Source: Schlesneria paludicola DSM 18645 (GTDB taxonomy: Bacteria; Planctomycetota; Planctomycetia; Planctomycetales; Planctomycetaceae). Taken from it: a stretch of DNA of 64,000 nt. Numbering within the stretch: position 1 is the stretch's first letter; every line of letters begins with the position of its first letter. The notes under the pieces were generated by a model, which was not told where the DNA came from, made no database searches, and was given only the letters and a program-made list of their open reading frames with translations. The stretch is from positions 684,209-748,208 of the forward strand of contig NZ_JH636435.1 in NCBI RefSeq assembly GCF_000255655.1, given 5' to 3'. A program made the translations under genes and the position numbers. Shown here piece by piece: positions 41,577-50,978 of this stretch.

Positions 41577-42014
41577 TCAGACCCGGGGAAGCGTATGCGT
41601 CTCGAAATGCTTGAGCAGCGCGGCCAGTAGCGGGTTGATCGTAAATCGCTGAATTTCGTGAGGGGGGTGCCAGCGTTTCCATTCGTGGCCGGCATGTTCC
41701 GTCACGGCAATCGGGAAATTCTGCTTGATCCAACCCAGGAAGATCACCAACGTCTTCTCGACGCGTTCGTTGCCAAAACGAGGCTCAACGGGGAAGTACT
41801 TTTCTTCGTAGCGGAAGTCGGGATCGAGCTGCACTTCTTCCCGCGGAATTCCGGTTTCTTCCCACATTTCTCGCAGCGCGGTTTCGATTTCGGTTTCGCC
41901 CTCTTCCGTATGGCCCTTCGGCAGGTCGTACCGGTGCGAATGCTTCATGAGCAGAAATGACAGTTCCGGCGTCTGACGGAAAATGATGACGCCGCATGAT
42001 TTGACCTGAAGCAT
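41577..42014 (-). CDS. Nudix hydrolase, diadenosine tetraphosphatase-like
   Basis: The protein has 145 residues. A complete Nudix box is at 34-56 (GHTEEGETEIETALREMWEE, then TGI), matching GX5EX7REUXEEXGU. The N-terminus SCGVIIFRQ...LLMKHSHRYDLPKGH resembles asymmetrical Ap4A hydrolases (NUDT2-like). It probably cleans up dinucleoside polyphosphates or another nucleoside diphosphate derivative. It is convergent with the broken DUF1559 gene. Confidence 0.92.
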   Translation of the reverse strand: MLQVKSCGVIIFRQTPELSFLLMKHSHRYDLPKGHTEEGETEIETALREMWEETGIPREEVQLDPDFRYEEKYFPVEPRFGNERVEKTLVIFLGWIKQNFPIAVTEHAGHEWKRWHPPHEIQRFTINPLLAALLKHFETHTLPRV

Positions 42015-42426
42015 TGCAATTCATCCTCGCGATACGAGTCCATTCGTGATCGGATGCAGTGTGTTTTCATTCGCAATCGCGACAGCTTGCCTGGTTTCAA
42101 GCCGTCACATTTGCGTCCCGAGGCCCGCTTGACCTCCATCTCCTAGCGGTTTCCATGCCCAATTGAACGGGAAACGGTCGCCGAAAAGCAGACATCGAAT
42201 CTTAGGAGCGAAGTTCTCCCGTTGCAATCCGTTCAGAAAAGCGAAGAACTCAGATGGCCACGTCGCCATCCACGCCTACAGAAATTCCGCTGAGAAAGCA
42301 CTCCGCAGTTCATTGTTCGACCTGCGGGCGGCGTTCTCTTCCTGGCTCTGGATCACATTCCGCATCTCACGGAAGCGAGTTCACCACGGAATCTGTCCCA
42401 GCTTCAACACGATCTTCAGCGTCATT
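42015..42426. other. Intergenic region between Nudix and thioesterase genes
   Basis: No gene, RNA or clear regulatory motif is supportable. Short open frames on both strands lack ribosome sites and recognisable domains. Confidence 0.5.
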
Positions 42427-42852
42427 TCAAGCAATCGAATCTCTTGTCAGCTTCTCGAAATAGTCATCTGGCATTTCCGACGAAGCCAGCTTCCCATCGG
42501 CCGAAAACACGCAGAACGCGGTCTTCATCTCGCCCAAAGCCAATACCACGCCATCCCGCTGGAACTCATACGTCATCGTCAGCGAGCGCCGGGTGAGACG
42601 AAGAATCGTAATTCGGATTTCCACTTCGTCTTCGTAATAGGCGGGGGACTTGAAGGAACAGGTCGCCGACACACGAGGCCAGCCGAAGACGGTGCCATCG
42701 GGCAGGGTCGCATGAATCTTCAGGCCCATCGACCGAAAGAATTCGTGCTCGGCCTGTTCCATAAACCGGTAGAAATTGGCGAAATGCACAATCCCGGCCA
42801 GATCGGTCTCAAAAAACTCGACACGGTGTTTCGCAAGATAATGGTAGCTCAT
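42427..42852 (-). CDS. Acyl-CoA thioesterase (4HBT, YbgC/FadM-like)
   Basis: The protein has 141 residues with a single hotdog fold. The family motif FFETDLAGIVHFANFYRFME carries catalytic Asp17. A conserved SATCSFKSPAYYEDEVEIRI block follows. It hydrolyses acyl-CoA thioesters in the cytoplasm; the chain-length preference is unknown. It does not sit in a Tol-Pal cluster, so the ybgC name is not justified. Confidence 0.92.
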   Translation of the reverse strand: MSYHYLAKHRVEFFETDLAGIVHFANFYRFMEQAEHEFFRSMGLKIHATLPDGTVFGWPRVSATCSFKSPAYYEDEVEIRITILRLTRRSLTMTYEFQRDGVVLALGEMKTAFCVFSADGKLASSEMPDDYFEKLTRDSIA

Positions 42853-43124
42853 GCCGTCAAATTAGCGAACGATCCACGACGAGGCAACGGGCCGTGACGA
42901 GCCCCACGAGTCAACGTCCACGCCCTCCGCCCCAGAGCGGCGACGACCACCGTTCCGCAGGCATTTCAAAGGACCACTGCCGCAACACCACCAGCCCGAC
43001 GCGACGACGAGCGACAATTGCGGCGGGGAGATCTCCTCCTGATGATTCCGTTTGGAGTGGAGGGCAGATATCTTTGTTGCAGAATCGACACTGCGGGCGG
43101 GATCATCGTGAAAGACTGAAAAGC

Positions 43125-43400
43125 ATGCAAAACGTCGCAACAGTCGTGGTCGAGCGGCAAGACGAGAAATGGCAGGCCTGCTTCTCGAGCGTTCCGAACT
43201 TCGTGCGGACCGCGGACACTCCCGGTGACGCGATGTCCACACTACTCTCTCTGTTCCGTGAAATTGAGTTCTCGCAAGGCGACGTGTCCCTTGTTCAAGA
43301 ACGGTCGAGCGAGGGGCATTTGGAATTCACAATTCCCTACCGACTTCTTCGACCTGCTGAGCCATCGCATCAATCGGCACTACTAGAACCGCTTGAGTGA
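43125..43400 (+). CDS. Small HicB-like protein, 91 residues
   Basis: The frame starts at ATG 43125 (MQNVATVVVERQDEKWQACF). The pattern W-A-F--VP-----A-TPGDAMSTLL resembles the partial RNase-H-like HicB fold (YYA-PD-PGC---GDT-EEAL--L). No HicA toxin gene adjoins it, so it is probably a stand-alone HicB-like protein of unknown role. Its end overlaps the convergent oxidoreductase gene by 18 bp. The ribosome site is weak. Confidence 0.55.
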   Translation: MQNVATVVVERQDEKWQACFSSVPNFVRTADTPGDAMSTLLSLFREIEFSQGDVSLVQERSSEGHLEFTIPYRLLRPAEPSHQSALLEPLE

Positions 43401-44651
43401 CATCGGTTCGATCGGAACATGCGGCGTTTGTCCGTTCATCATCTCTGCGATGAGCTTTCCGGTCACTGGAGCCATCGAAACGCCAAGCATATTGTGCCCG
43501 GCGGCGAGATACACATTATTGAAATTCGGACAGCGGTCGATAATCGGCAGGCTGTCGGGTGTCATGGGACGCCAGCCGAACCATTCTTCAACAACGGGCT
43601 CAGCCGAAGGCTCATGCAAATAGTGCGCGGCCCCGGCACGCAGCATCGCCATTTTTTTAGGGTCGAGGGTCGCGTCGTAGCCAGCAAATTCCATGATCGA
43701 CCCTAGCCGGTACCCACTCGGCCACGGCGTCACCGCGACACGATGTTCTTCGAAGATCATCGGAATCTTCGGACAAATCTTGGGACGGGCCATCGTCATG
43801 GAATAGCCTTTGCCCGGCTGGATCGGAACTCGACATCCCAAAGACTGATTCAGCAGGGGTGTCCAGGCACCGGTTGCCACCACGAAGGCGTCGGCTTCAA
43901 ATTCGCCCTTCGATGTCACAACACGAGTCGCCCCATGACTGCTGCTTGAACCGTTGTGCGGCGCCGGCTCGCCAAAACCGAGAAACTCGTGGTGCTCACG
44001 GATGGTCACACCGCGTTCTTCAAGTCGCACCTTCCAGGCGGACATCAACTTGTCCGGCTTCAAATGCGCATCGGCGGTGTAGTGCCACCCGCCGGCAAGC
44101 TCTGGTTTCAAGGCAGGTTCCAGTTTTGATAGCTCAGCGCCATCGTACCGCACTGCCCCCAGGCCAAAGTGCTCGCGCAGCAGTCGATCGGTCTCGGCGA
44201 AGTGCTCCATCCCATCCTGATGCAGGAACGGAAACAGGACTCCTTCAGTCTGCCATTCCACATCCAGCGATTCGTTGGCAATCAGTTCGTCGTAGAGCAA
44301 CCGCGACGAGTTCAGCATGCGTTGCAGGGTCTCACCTGACTCGAGCATGTCTCGCTGATTGCAGTGGCGAGCGAATTGAAACAACCAGCTCCACAGCGCA
44401 ATGTCGAGTCGCGGCTTGATCGCGAAGGGCGAGTTTGGAAACAGCATTCCCTTTAATGATTTTGCGATCACGCCGGGTTGCGGAATCGGCAGCACATGAC
44501 TTGGTGAGATCAGGCCACAATTGGCATGTGCGGCACCGCTGCCAAATTCCTTTCGCTCCACCACCGTGACATCCCAATCCGTCAGGTTCAAGTAGTGCGC
44601 ACAAGCGGCCCCGATCACTCCACCACCAACGACAATCGCACGGCGACTCAC
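43383..44651 (-). CDS. FAD-dependent D-amino-acid dehydrogenase-like oxidoreductase (DadA family)
   Basis: The protein has 422 residues. The N-terminal dinucleotide-binding motif is IVVGGGVIGAACAHYL, then VVERKEFGSGAAHANCGLIS. DAO-family blocks follow: FVVATGAWTP, PGKGYSMTM and the C-terminal GWRPMTPDSLPIIDRCPNFN with NMLGVSMAPVTGKLIAEM. It should oxidise a D-amino acid or D-hydroxyproline, passing electrons to the respiratory chain; which substrate is unclear. It is divergent from the AspA/AstE-like deacylase gene. Confidence 0.9.
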   Translation of the reverse strand: MSRRAIVVGGGVIGAACAHYLNLTDWDVTVVERKEFGSGAAHANCGLISPSHVLPIPQPGVIAKSLKGMLFPNSPFAIKPRLDIALWSWLFQFARHCNQRDMLESGETLQRMLNSSRLLYDELIANESLDVEWQTEGVLFPFLHQDGMEHFAETDRLLREHFGLGAVRYDGAELSKLEPALKPELAGGWHYTADAHLKPDKLMSAWKVRLEERGVTIREHHEFLGFGEPAPHNGSSSSHGATRVVTSKGEFEADAFVVATGAWTPLLNQSLGCRVPIQPGKGYSMTMARPKICPKIPMIFEEHRVAVTPWPSGYRLGSIMEFAGYDATLDPKKMAMLRAGAAHYLHEPSAEPVVEEWFGWRPMTPDSLPIIDRCPNFNNVYLAAGHNMLGVSMAPVTGKLIAEMMNGQTPHVPIEPMSLKRF

Positions 44652-45082
44652 GACGTTTTCTCCTCTCCGCTGCCGGCGTCTCGTGGAGCCAGACCGCGAA
44701 CCGATTGGACAATGAAGGATCGAACAATTGGGAACTGCACGGCGAGCTGGGATAGCCCGGACCGTAGCCTCTTTCGCATTTCCTTATTTCGCAATTCGTT
44801 TAGCCCAGAGCCAACGGCGACGGCGCATTGAGGCACAGGTGTCGTCACTGACGCGGTCTGCTCCACGACACCGAATTGACGCCCTCCTCGTCGAGTCGGG
44901 ATTCAGCGAACCCAAATCCAACGAAGGCCCCAGAATACCCACAACGTTCAAGAGAACACAGTCAGGCCGCGTTCGTAATTCGTCAAATGCTTGTCAGATT
45001 GACGAAGCTCGCCCAAGATGGGACGTCCACTGGAAGCCCCTGCCGCTGGCAGGCTCACATTGAATGCCTTAAGGAACTGCTG

Positions 45083-46132
45083 ATGACGGTGACCCGACAG
45101 ATTGTCAAACCCGCAAATCTCGACCTCGAATCACCCGGCCGACGTGACTATTGGGTGGCACTCGAACACGACACCATGTGGGGAGCTCAACTGATCCCTC
45201 TGACCGTTTGGGTCGGCCCCAAGGCCCAAACCGGACGCGGACTGGTTGCGATCGGTTCGACCCATGGAAATGAATACGAAGGCCCAGTCGTTCTTAAGGA
45301 ACTTCTTGGCGAAATCAATACGGCGGACGTCACAGGTCGGATCATCTTCATCCCCGTCCTTAACGTAGAAGCCTTTCGATCGGGGACACGGGATAGCGTT
45401 GACGCCGACCGCGTCAATCTCAATCGCGCATTCGTCGACGGCGCCGGTAAGCAATCGGGACTGGCCGGAATTACGCATCGAATGGCGGCATTTATTCGCG
45501 ACTACATCTGGCCGAACGTGCATGTCGTCATCGATTTGCACTCGGGTGGAAACCAGATCCGCTTCGATATCTGCGCCAGCTTCCATCCTGTTGACGATCC
45601 GGATCAGCATCGCAAGATCGCGGAAACGGCACGCTGGTTCGGCGCTCCGCTGATCATGATCTATCAGAACAACACCCCGGGACTGCTGACGAGCGAAGCC
45701 GAACGACTCGGCAAAATCACCATCGGTACGGAATTGGGATGGGGCGAAGCGGTGCTGCGAAAGGGCGTCACCTATGCGCGGCAGGGTGTCCTTGCCGCGG
45801 CGATCCACCACGGGCAACTGCAGGGCACGATCGCCCCCATCGCGCACCACGCGGACGGAACCCAGAAGTGCGCCGCCATCGTGGACTTTGAATGCTATGT
45901 CGCCGCGCCGTTCGCCGGTCACTATGAAGAAGTTCTGCCTTGCGGACAGCGAGTCAAGCGAGGTGAATTGGTCGGACGTCTCCATGACTTTGCCCGAATC
46001 GATGAGCCAGCGTGGCCGGTCTGCGCCGGCGTCGACGGCGTCGTCGTCGCGCAGGCTTGGAGTGCAAAAGTTCGACAAGGACAGTTCATTCTGTGCGTGG
46101 GCCGCGAACAGCCATGGCCTTTACCTCAATAA
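45083..46132 (+). CDS. Succinylglutamate desuccinylase/aspartoacylase-family zinc hydrolase
   Basis: I use the ATG at 45083, with AAGGAA about 8 nt upstream; the longer frame from 44876 adds a non-homologous leader. The product is 349 residues. The M14-like zinc site is HGNEYEG (His61, Glu64) and DLHSGG (His153); the substrate-binding RVNLNRAF block is at 110-117. The C-terminal beta domain (VCAGVDGVVVAQAWSAKVRQ) is typical of the family. It cleaves an N-acyl amino acid or related amide; the substrate is unknown. Confidence 0.92.
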   Translation: MTVTRQIVKPANLDLESPGRRDYWVALEHDTMWGAQLIPLTVWVGPKAQTGRGLVAIGSTHGNEYEGPVVLKELLGEINTADVTGRIIFIPVLNVEAFRSGTRDSVDADRVNLNRAFVDGAGKQSGLAGITHRMAAFIRDYIWPNVHVVIDLHSGGNQIRFDICASFHPVDDPDQHRKIAETARWFGAPLIMIYQNNTPGLLTSEAERLGKITIGTELGWGEAVLRKGVTYARQGVLAAAIHHGQLQGTIAPIAHHADGTQKCAAIVDFECYVAAPFAGHYEEVLPCGQRVKRGELVGRLHDFARIDEPAWPVCAGVDGVVVAQAWSAKVRQGQFILCVGREQPWPLPQ

Positions 46133-46494
46133 GCCCTGAACTCACCACCATCAATCGTCGATTCGCACGGCATGATTCGCGCAAATGTGACTGGTGCAAG
46201 TGTGTGCTCGAGGCGGCGCGATTCGCCGCCACGAGCCTTGTTGTCGATTAGACTGTCGACGTCAAAAGATCTGTGCCGAGTGTGCCCAGCATTTCCTCGT
46301 TGCCAAGAGCAGAAATGTGTACGAGGGCCCCGGAAAAATCGTTCGCTCGAAGGATTTGGACCATCCACTTCGACGCGATCCCTCGCCCCCTCAAATAATC
46401 TCTCGGTGCGATTCTGGGATTGATCCTGCGGAAAGACGACTCGTCGACCGTCAGGTTCACACAATATTTCAGCGACGCCTTGACGATCGACGAA
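46133..46494. other. Intergenic region before the GntR operon
   Basis: No gene is supportable. Open frames on both strands of up to about 110 codons have no domain or ribosome site. The operator of the GntR operon begins at 46495. Confidence 0.45.
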
Positions 46495-46524
46495 CAGATT
46501 GTATTATTGACTTAATACAATCTG
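46495..46524 (+). promoter_or_regulatory. Perfect 12-bp inverted repeat, GntR operator with embedded -35-like box
   Basis: CAGATTGTATTA (46495-46506) and TAATACAATCTG (46513-46524) are perfect inverted repeats. The 6-bp spacer is TTGACT, close to a -35 box; CATGAT at 46529-46534 is a possible -10 at 16-bp spacing. The repeat lies 34 bp before the GntR gene, as expected for autoregulation. Confidence 0.75.
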
Positions 46525-46557
46525 CCGACATGATCGCAGCTAAAGCGAGGTCCGCTG

Positions 46558-46959
46558 ATGCAAATCCACATCTCTACAAATGACGGCGTTGCGATCTATC
46601 TTCAGGTCGTGAACCAGATCAAATTTCTGATTGCGTCGGGCCGTCTTGCCGCAGGAGACGAACTGCCGCCAATCCGCACTCTTGCCGCGCAATTGGTCAT
46701 TAACCCGAACACGGTGGCCCGAGCCTACCGCGAACTTGAGACCGCGGGCCTTGTCGAGAAACGGCGGACGGCGGGAACCTATGTTTCTGAGCAGGGATCT
46801 CCGCTTGCTCGTCGCGAACGTTTGAAGTTTCTCTCCGAACGCATCGACGCACTGCTGGCCGAAGCCAGCCACTTGAATGTTGATCTGGACGAACTGCAGA
46901 AGCTGGTCGCGCAGCGTCACACGATTCTGCAATCCACGAATCACTCTGCGTCAGATTGA
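46558..46959 (+). CDS. GntR-family regulator, YtrA subfamily
   Basis: The protein has 133 residues, short as in the YtrA subfamily, which lacks a large effector domain. The winged helix spans about 12-76: IYLQVVNQIKFLIASGRLAA, ELPPIRTLAAQLVINPNTVA, YRELETAGLVEKRRTAGTYV. A short helical tail provides dimerisation. YtrA-type repressors sit in front of ABC transporter genes and bind inverted repeats in their own promoter; both features are present here. Confidence 0.93.
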   Translation: MQIHISTNDGVAIYLQVVNQIKFLIASGRLAAGDELPPIRTLAAQLVINPNTVARAYRELETAGLVEKRRTAGTYVSEQGSPLARRERLKFLSERIDALLAEASHLNVDLDELQKLVAQRHTILQSTNHSASD

Positions 46960-46985
46960 GATCTGACCAACCCGAGGAGTATCTC

Positions 46986-47933
46986 ATGTCTGAGCCCAAC
47001 CTCAGTGACAGTGCCGCCGTGATCGAACTGACCGGTGTGAGCCGACATTTCGGCCAGACGATCGCGCTGAACCGGGTCAATCTGACCGTTCCTCGCGGTG
47101 GCGTCTTTGGTCTGATTGGCGGGAACGGCGCCGGAAAGACAACCCTGATCAAGCACATCCTGGGAATGTTAACGCCGCGAGAGGGAACCGTCCGCGTGTT
47201 CGGGCTCGATCCCGTACAGCATCCCGTCGAAACATTGGGGCGCATCGGCTACCTGTCCGAAGACCGTGATCTGCCAGATTGGATGCGGGTCGGTGAACTG
47301 ATTCGCTATACGCAGGCGTTCTATCCCACATGGGACGAGACCTATGCCGAAGAACTGCGTCAAGCTTTTGAACTCGACGTGAACAGCCGCGTCAAAAGCC
47401 TCTCTCGCGGTCAACGGGCTCGCGCAGGACTGCTGATTTCCCTCGCGTATCGCCCTGACTTGCTGGTGCTCGACGAACCGTCGTCGGGCCTGGATCCCGT
47501 GGTGCGTCGTGACATCTTGAGCGCCATCATTCGCACAATTGCTGACGAAGGGCGAACTGTTCTGTTTTCATCGCATCTGCTCGACGAAGTGGAACGTGTC
47601 GCCGACCATGTTGCGATGATTCATCAAGGGCAGATCATCCTTTCCGCCACCATGGACGACATGAAAGAACAACATCGCCGATTGACGTTGAGGTTTGCGC
47701 ACCCTGTCGAAACGGCTCCCATCCTGGCCGGCGCACTGACGTCATCAGGACGAGGTCATGAATGGACGTATATCTGTAGCGGAGAACGTTCGGATCTCAT
47801 GGTCGCGGCGTCATCATTGGGCGCGTCCGTCATTGAAGACGCCACAATGTCACTCGACGAGATCTTTGTCGCGCGCGTTCTCAATCGACGAAATGCAACG
47901 ACGTCAGAAATGCAGACATCGCAACGACACTGA
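46986..47933 (+). CDS. ABC transporter ATP-binding protein
   Basis: The product is 315 residues from the ATG at 46986 (GAGGAG 6 nt upstream). It starts 26 bp after the GntR stop, so it is in the same operon. Walker A is GGNGAGKT (45-52), the signature is LSRGQRARAGL, and Walker B is LLVLDEPSSGLD followed by the H-loop SSHLLDEV. The C-terminal domain is like that of YtrB/CcmA-type export ATPases. It should energise the membrane protein encoded next. Confidence 0.95.
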   Translation: MSEPNLSDSAAVIELTGVSRHFGQTIALNRVNLTVPRGGVFGLIGGNGAGKTTLIKHILGMLTPREGTVRVFGLDPVQHPVETLGRIGYLSEDRDLPDWMRVGELIRYTQAFYPTWDETYAEELRQAFELDVNSRVKSLSRGQRARAGLLISLAYRPDLLVLDEPSSGLDPVVRRDILSAIIRTIADEGRTVLFSSHLLDEVERVADHVAMIHQGQIILSATMDDMKEQHRRLTLRFAHPVETAPILAGALTSSGRGHEWTYICSGERSDLMVAASSLGASVIEDATMSLDEIFVARVLNRRNATTSEMQTSQRH

Positions 47934-48009
47934 AGGCACGACGATTTTGAGCTGCACCGGACCAAATTCTTGAGGACATTTGATTCCGCAACGTCAAAGG
48001 ACCGAACCG

Positions 48010-49590
48010 ATGAATACGATTCTGATGGCGATGACGCGCGATCTCATCCATCGATGTCGCTGGAATTTTTTGATGTTCGCATCGATTGCGAACCTCTTGC
48101 CGTTGTTGCTTTTCGTGGCGCTTCGATCGGAAGGGCTTGCCGCCAACGACGCTCATCTGAAAGTGATGTTGTATCGCCTCATGACATTGAATTCGTTTTT
48201 CTGCGCCGCGTCACTCATTGATAACCACCCGTTCTCATCACGGCTGTTTGTCGCTCCCGCCTCGAGTGCCAAACTCTTCTTTTACATGCTGCTTCCCCAG
48301 ATGCTGATTGCGGGGGGTGGAACATGGCTGCTCGTCACCATGCAGAACTGGTGCACGTCACAGGATTTTCCCGCATGGTCCGCTGCGCTGGTTTCAAGTT
48401 GCGGCGTCGCGATCTGCTGGTCGACCCACTGGATGACGTATAGATCCGCATGGCAGGCGGTCGCGTTTGCAATCACCACAGGAGGGCTCGTCGGCTGGTA
48501 CGTCTCGCGATTCTTGTGGATGCAACCGTCGGAACCAATCCCCGACCTATCCAGTTTCGAATGGCTGGCGCTTTGTGTCGTCACGATTCTCTTTTCCTGC
48601 ATGGGCTACCGCGGGTTTGCGCGGGTCCGCTGTGGAGAGGGATTCGGCTCGCAGCGGGCTCTTTCGATCTCGTCGCAACGCCCACAATGGCAGGCCGTTC
48701 ATCCCAAGCGCTTCTCCACACCTTTTGCGGCGCAGCTTTGGTTCGAATGGCGTTCCAAAGGCTGGACACTTCCGCTGTTTGTCTCGGTTGGGATCATGGT
48801 GGGTGTAGTGACGTGGACGCTCCGCAGTCGCGATCCTGATGAACTCTTTCGAGGCCTCATCGTTAGCGGATACCTCTTGTCCGCTCTGGGCGCACTCCTG
48901 GGACTCCTTGCTTATGGAAATTACGGCTTCTCCTGGAGCACAGGCAATCAGAAGTCGGATTTCGAGTTGGGGCACTTCCTGGCATCGCGACCTATCACCA
49001 ATGCGACGCTGGCTTACGCGAACCTGCTTTCACTGGGGAAGAGCGTTCTGATCGCATGGGCCATTTGGGGCGTTTCACTCCTCGTGTCCTATAGTCTCGT
49101 ACTCGACGCTCGCTCGCTGGAGGTATCCACATTCACCTGGTGGTTTCTGCCCACAACACTTGTCTTGTTGTGGACTACGACAACGACTTTGACATCTGTC
49201 GCCGTGACGGGCGAACTACAGAGGTTTGGCCCAGGAATCGTGTCAATCATCGTGGGTGCCTCCTTCGCGATGATCCTTTCCAACAAGTGGCTCGAACCGG
49301 ATTTGAAGGCGAGATTATTTCAACTGACGCATATGGCTTGCGTCAGCGGAGCGGTGGCAGGTTCATTCTGGCTTTTCAAACTGGCGCGGCGTCGGCAATT
49401 GATCTCCAAGACGATGGCGATCAATTGCGCGTGGATCTGGCTGTTGTTTGTCGCCGCCATTGCGTTCGAGGCATGTCGAGGTGTCTCACACCCGATTTCA
49501 ATTCACGTCACAGCCATTGGTGTGGCATCTCTCGCGGTTGTGTCGGTCGCCGCGTCGCCACTGGCGTTCGCCAGAAACAGAACCCGGTAG
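48010..49590 (+). CDS. Polytopic membrane protein, probable ABC permease partner
   Basis: The product is 526 residues from the ATG at 48010 (AAAGGA about 9 nt upstream). It has about twelve hydrophobic segments, for example FFYMLLPQMLIAGGGTWLL, LIVSGYLLSALGALLGLLAY and VLIAWAIWGVSLLVSYSLVL. There is no strong family motif. Its position after a YtrA-type regulator and an ABC ATPase makes it the likely transmembrane partner. The substrate is unknown; related systems respond to cell-envelope antibiotics. Confidence 0.8.
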   Translation: MNTILMAMTRDLIHRCRWNFLMFASIANLLPLLLFVALRSEGLAANDAHLKVMLYRLMTLNSFFCAASLIDNHPFSSRLFVAPASSAKLFFYMLLPQMLIAGGGTWLLVTMQNWCTSQDFPAWSAALVSSCGVAICWSTHWMTYRSAWQAVAFAITTGGLVGWYVSRFLWMQPSEPIPDLSSFEWLALCVVTILFSCMGYRGFARVRCGEGFGSQRALSISSQRPQWQAVHPKRFSTPFAAQLWFEWRSKGWTLPLFVSVGIMVGVVTWTLRSRDPDELFRGLIVSGYLLSALGALLGLLAYGNYGFSWSTGNQKSDFELGHFLASRPITNATLAYANLLSLGKSVLIAWAIWGVSLLVSYSLVLDARSLEVSTFTWWFLPTTLVLLWTTTTTLTSVAVTGELQRFGPGIVSIIVGASFAMILSNKWLEPDLKARLFQLTHMACVSGAVAGSFWLFKLARRRQLISKTMAINCAWIWLLFVAAIAFEACRGVSHPISIHVTAIGVASLAVVSVAASPLAFARNRTR

Positions 49591-49881
49591 TTCCAAACAA
49601 AACACCGTTCATTCCGCAAATCGTTGGCATCGATTGATTCGATTGTATCAATGGCATTGACTTCAGCGATTCTGACGCGGGAAGCGGGGGCAAGCAGCTC
49701 AATTCTGATGTTCACAACCGGAAATTGGCCTTCGTTCGCGGATTTCCGCTGACACACGACTGGACGTTGGGGCTATGATTTCCCGGCTGGACTGGTCGCC
49801 GTATGACAGTTCTTCCTGCACCCCTGATTTCCTACGCCTTGGCAATCAAACCCAAGGCGAGCTGGACCGCGAAGTCTGAAC

Positions 49882-50766
49882 ATGACCTCACAGAAACCGC
49901 TTCGATTGGCCCTTACCAGCCGCTCTGATGGAGAGAGTGTCGAGCACGTCCGGGCTTCGATTATTGAATTTCTGAACATCCATCCTGGCGTCAAGTTATC
50001 GGTGTTCGGGTCACCCGACGAGCTGAACCTGGGTCGGCGGCAAATGGATTTCATCATCGTCCTGGGGGGCGACGGTACGATTCTGCGAACGTGTCGGCAG
50101 CTCGGTTCACACCAGCGCCCGCTGCTCGGCGTGAATCTGGGGCGACTCGGATTTCTCGCGGACTTGTCGCCAGGCGAATTCAAGGCGGTCTTTCCGCGAC
50201 TCTTGTCGCGCGAATATCAAATCGTCAATCACTTGATGTTCGAGTGCCGTCTTCGACGTGCCGACGGGTCTCAGCAGAAATTTCTTGGTCTCAACGAGGT
50301 TTCGGTGCATGCCGGAGCCGCGCTGCGAATCCTGCACCTCGATCTGGCCATTGATGGAGAGTCTGTCACGACATATCGCTGCGATGGTCTGATTGTCAGC
50401 ACCCCCGTGGGATCAACGGCCCATAGCCTGAGTGCGGGGGGGCCAATCTTGCGTCAAGATCTTCAGGCCTTTGTCATCACCCCCATCTGTCCGCATACCT
50501 TGACCAACCGCCCCTTGGTCGAACGAGCGGATTGCACGTACACGCTGACGTCACCCGAATTTCCGGTTGGCGCGACACTGGTCATCGACGGCCAGATCAA
50601 AGAGCCGTTGCTGCCCGGTGATCACATCGAAATTCGGAAAGCTCCGGTCAATTTTCAGCTCGTCCGCCTGCCGGATCATAGCTACTACACAACGTTGCAT
50701 CGCAAACTGGGTTGGGGCGGCCAGCCTCATTACGAGAAACGCGATCCCCTGCAGGACGGCCCCTGA
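49882..50766 (+). CDS. nadK: NAD kinase
   Basis: The protein has 294 residues. It phosphorylates NAD to NADP. The kinase motif GGDGTILRTCRQLG (Gly62-Gly63-Asp64) is followed by LGVNLGRLGFLADL. Conserved NEVSVHAG and the second signature TPVGSTAHSLSAGGPIL, with CPHTLTNRPLV, complete the family pattern. The N-terminus from the ATG at 49882 is short but typical of bacterial NadK. Confidence 0.96.
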   Translation: MTSQKPLRLALTSRSDGESVEHVRASIIEFLNIHPGVKLSVFGSPDELNLGRRQMDFIIVLGGDGTILRTCRQLGSHQRPLLGVNLGRLGFLADLSPGEFKAVFPRLLSREYQIVNHLMFECRLRRADGSQQKFLGLNEVSVHAGAALRILHLDLAIDGESVTTYRCDGLIVSTPVGSTAHSLSAGGPILRQDLQAFVITPICPHTLTNRPLVERADCTYTLTSPEFPVGATLVIDGQIKEPLLPGDHIEIRKAPVNFQLVRLPDHSYYTTLHRKLGWGGQPHYEKRDPLQDGP

Positions 50767-50978
50767 CGCCAATGTCGGCAAGATGAATTGCCGTCATCAG
50801 CGGCCAACGGCGGAGGTATTCGTGCCGGTCGCCGTTCAGTACGACCTGAATTACCTTTCAGGTCCGTTGAAAGCCTTCCCAATCGCATGCATCAACGTTA
50901 ATCTGATGGATGCTCTGCCAAAAAATCCTGCCGAATACCGTTAAACTTTCGCTTACCACTCCTCGTGGCTCGCCCTAA

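Noticed and set aside
42163-42897. 244-codon open frame on the plus strand
   Set aside because: Most of it is antisense to the thioesterase gene; the remainder has no coding signal.
45131-46078. 315-codon open frame on the minus strand
   Set aside because: It is antisense to the AspA/AstE-like gene, which has a full zinc site and a ribosome site.
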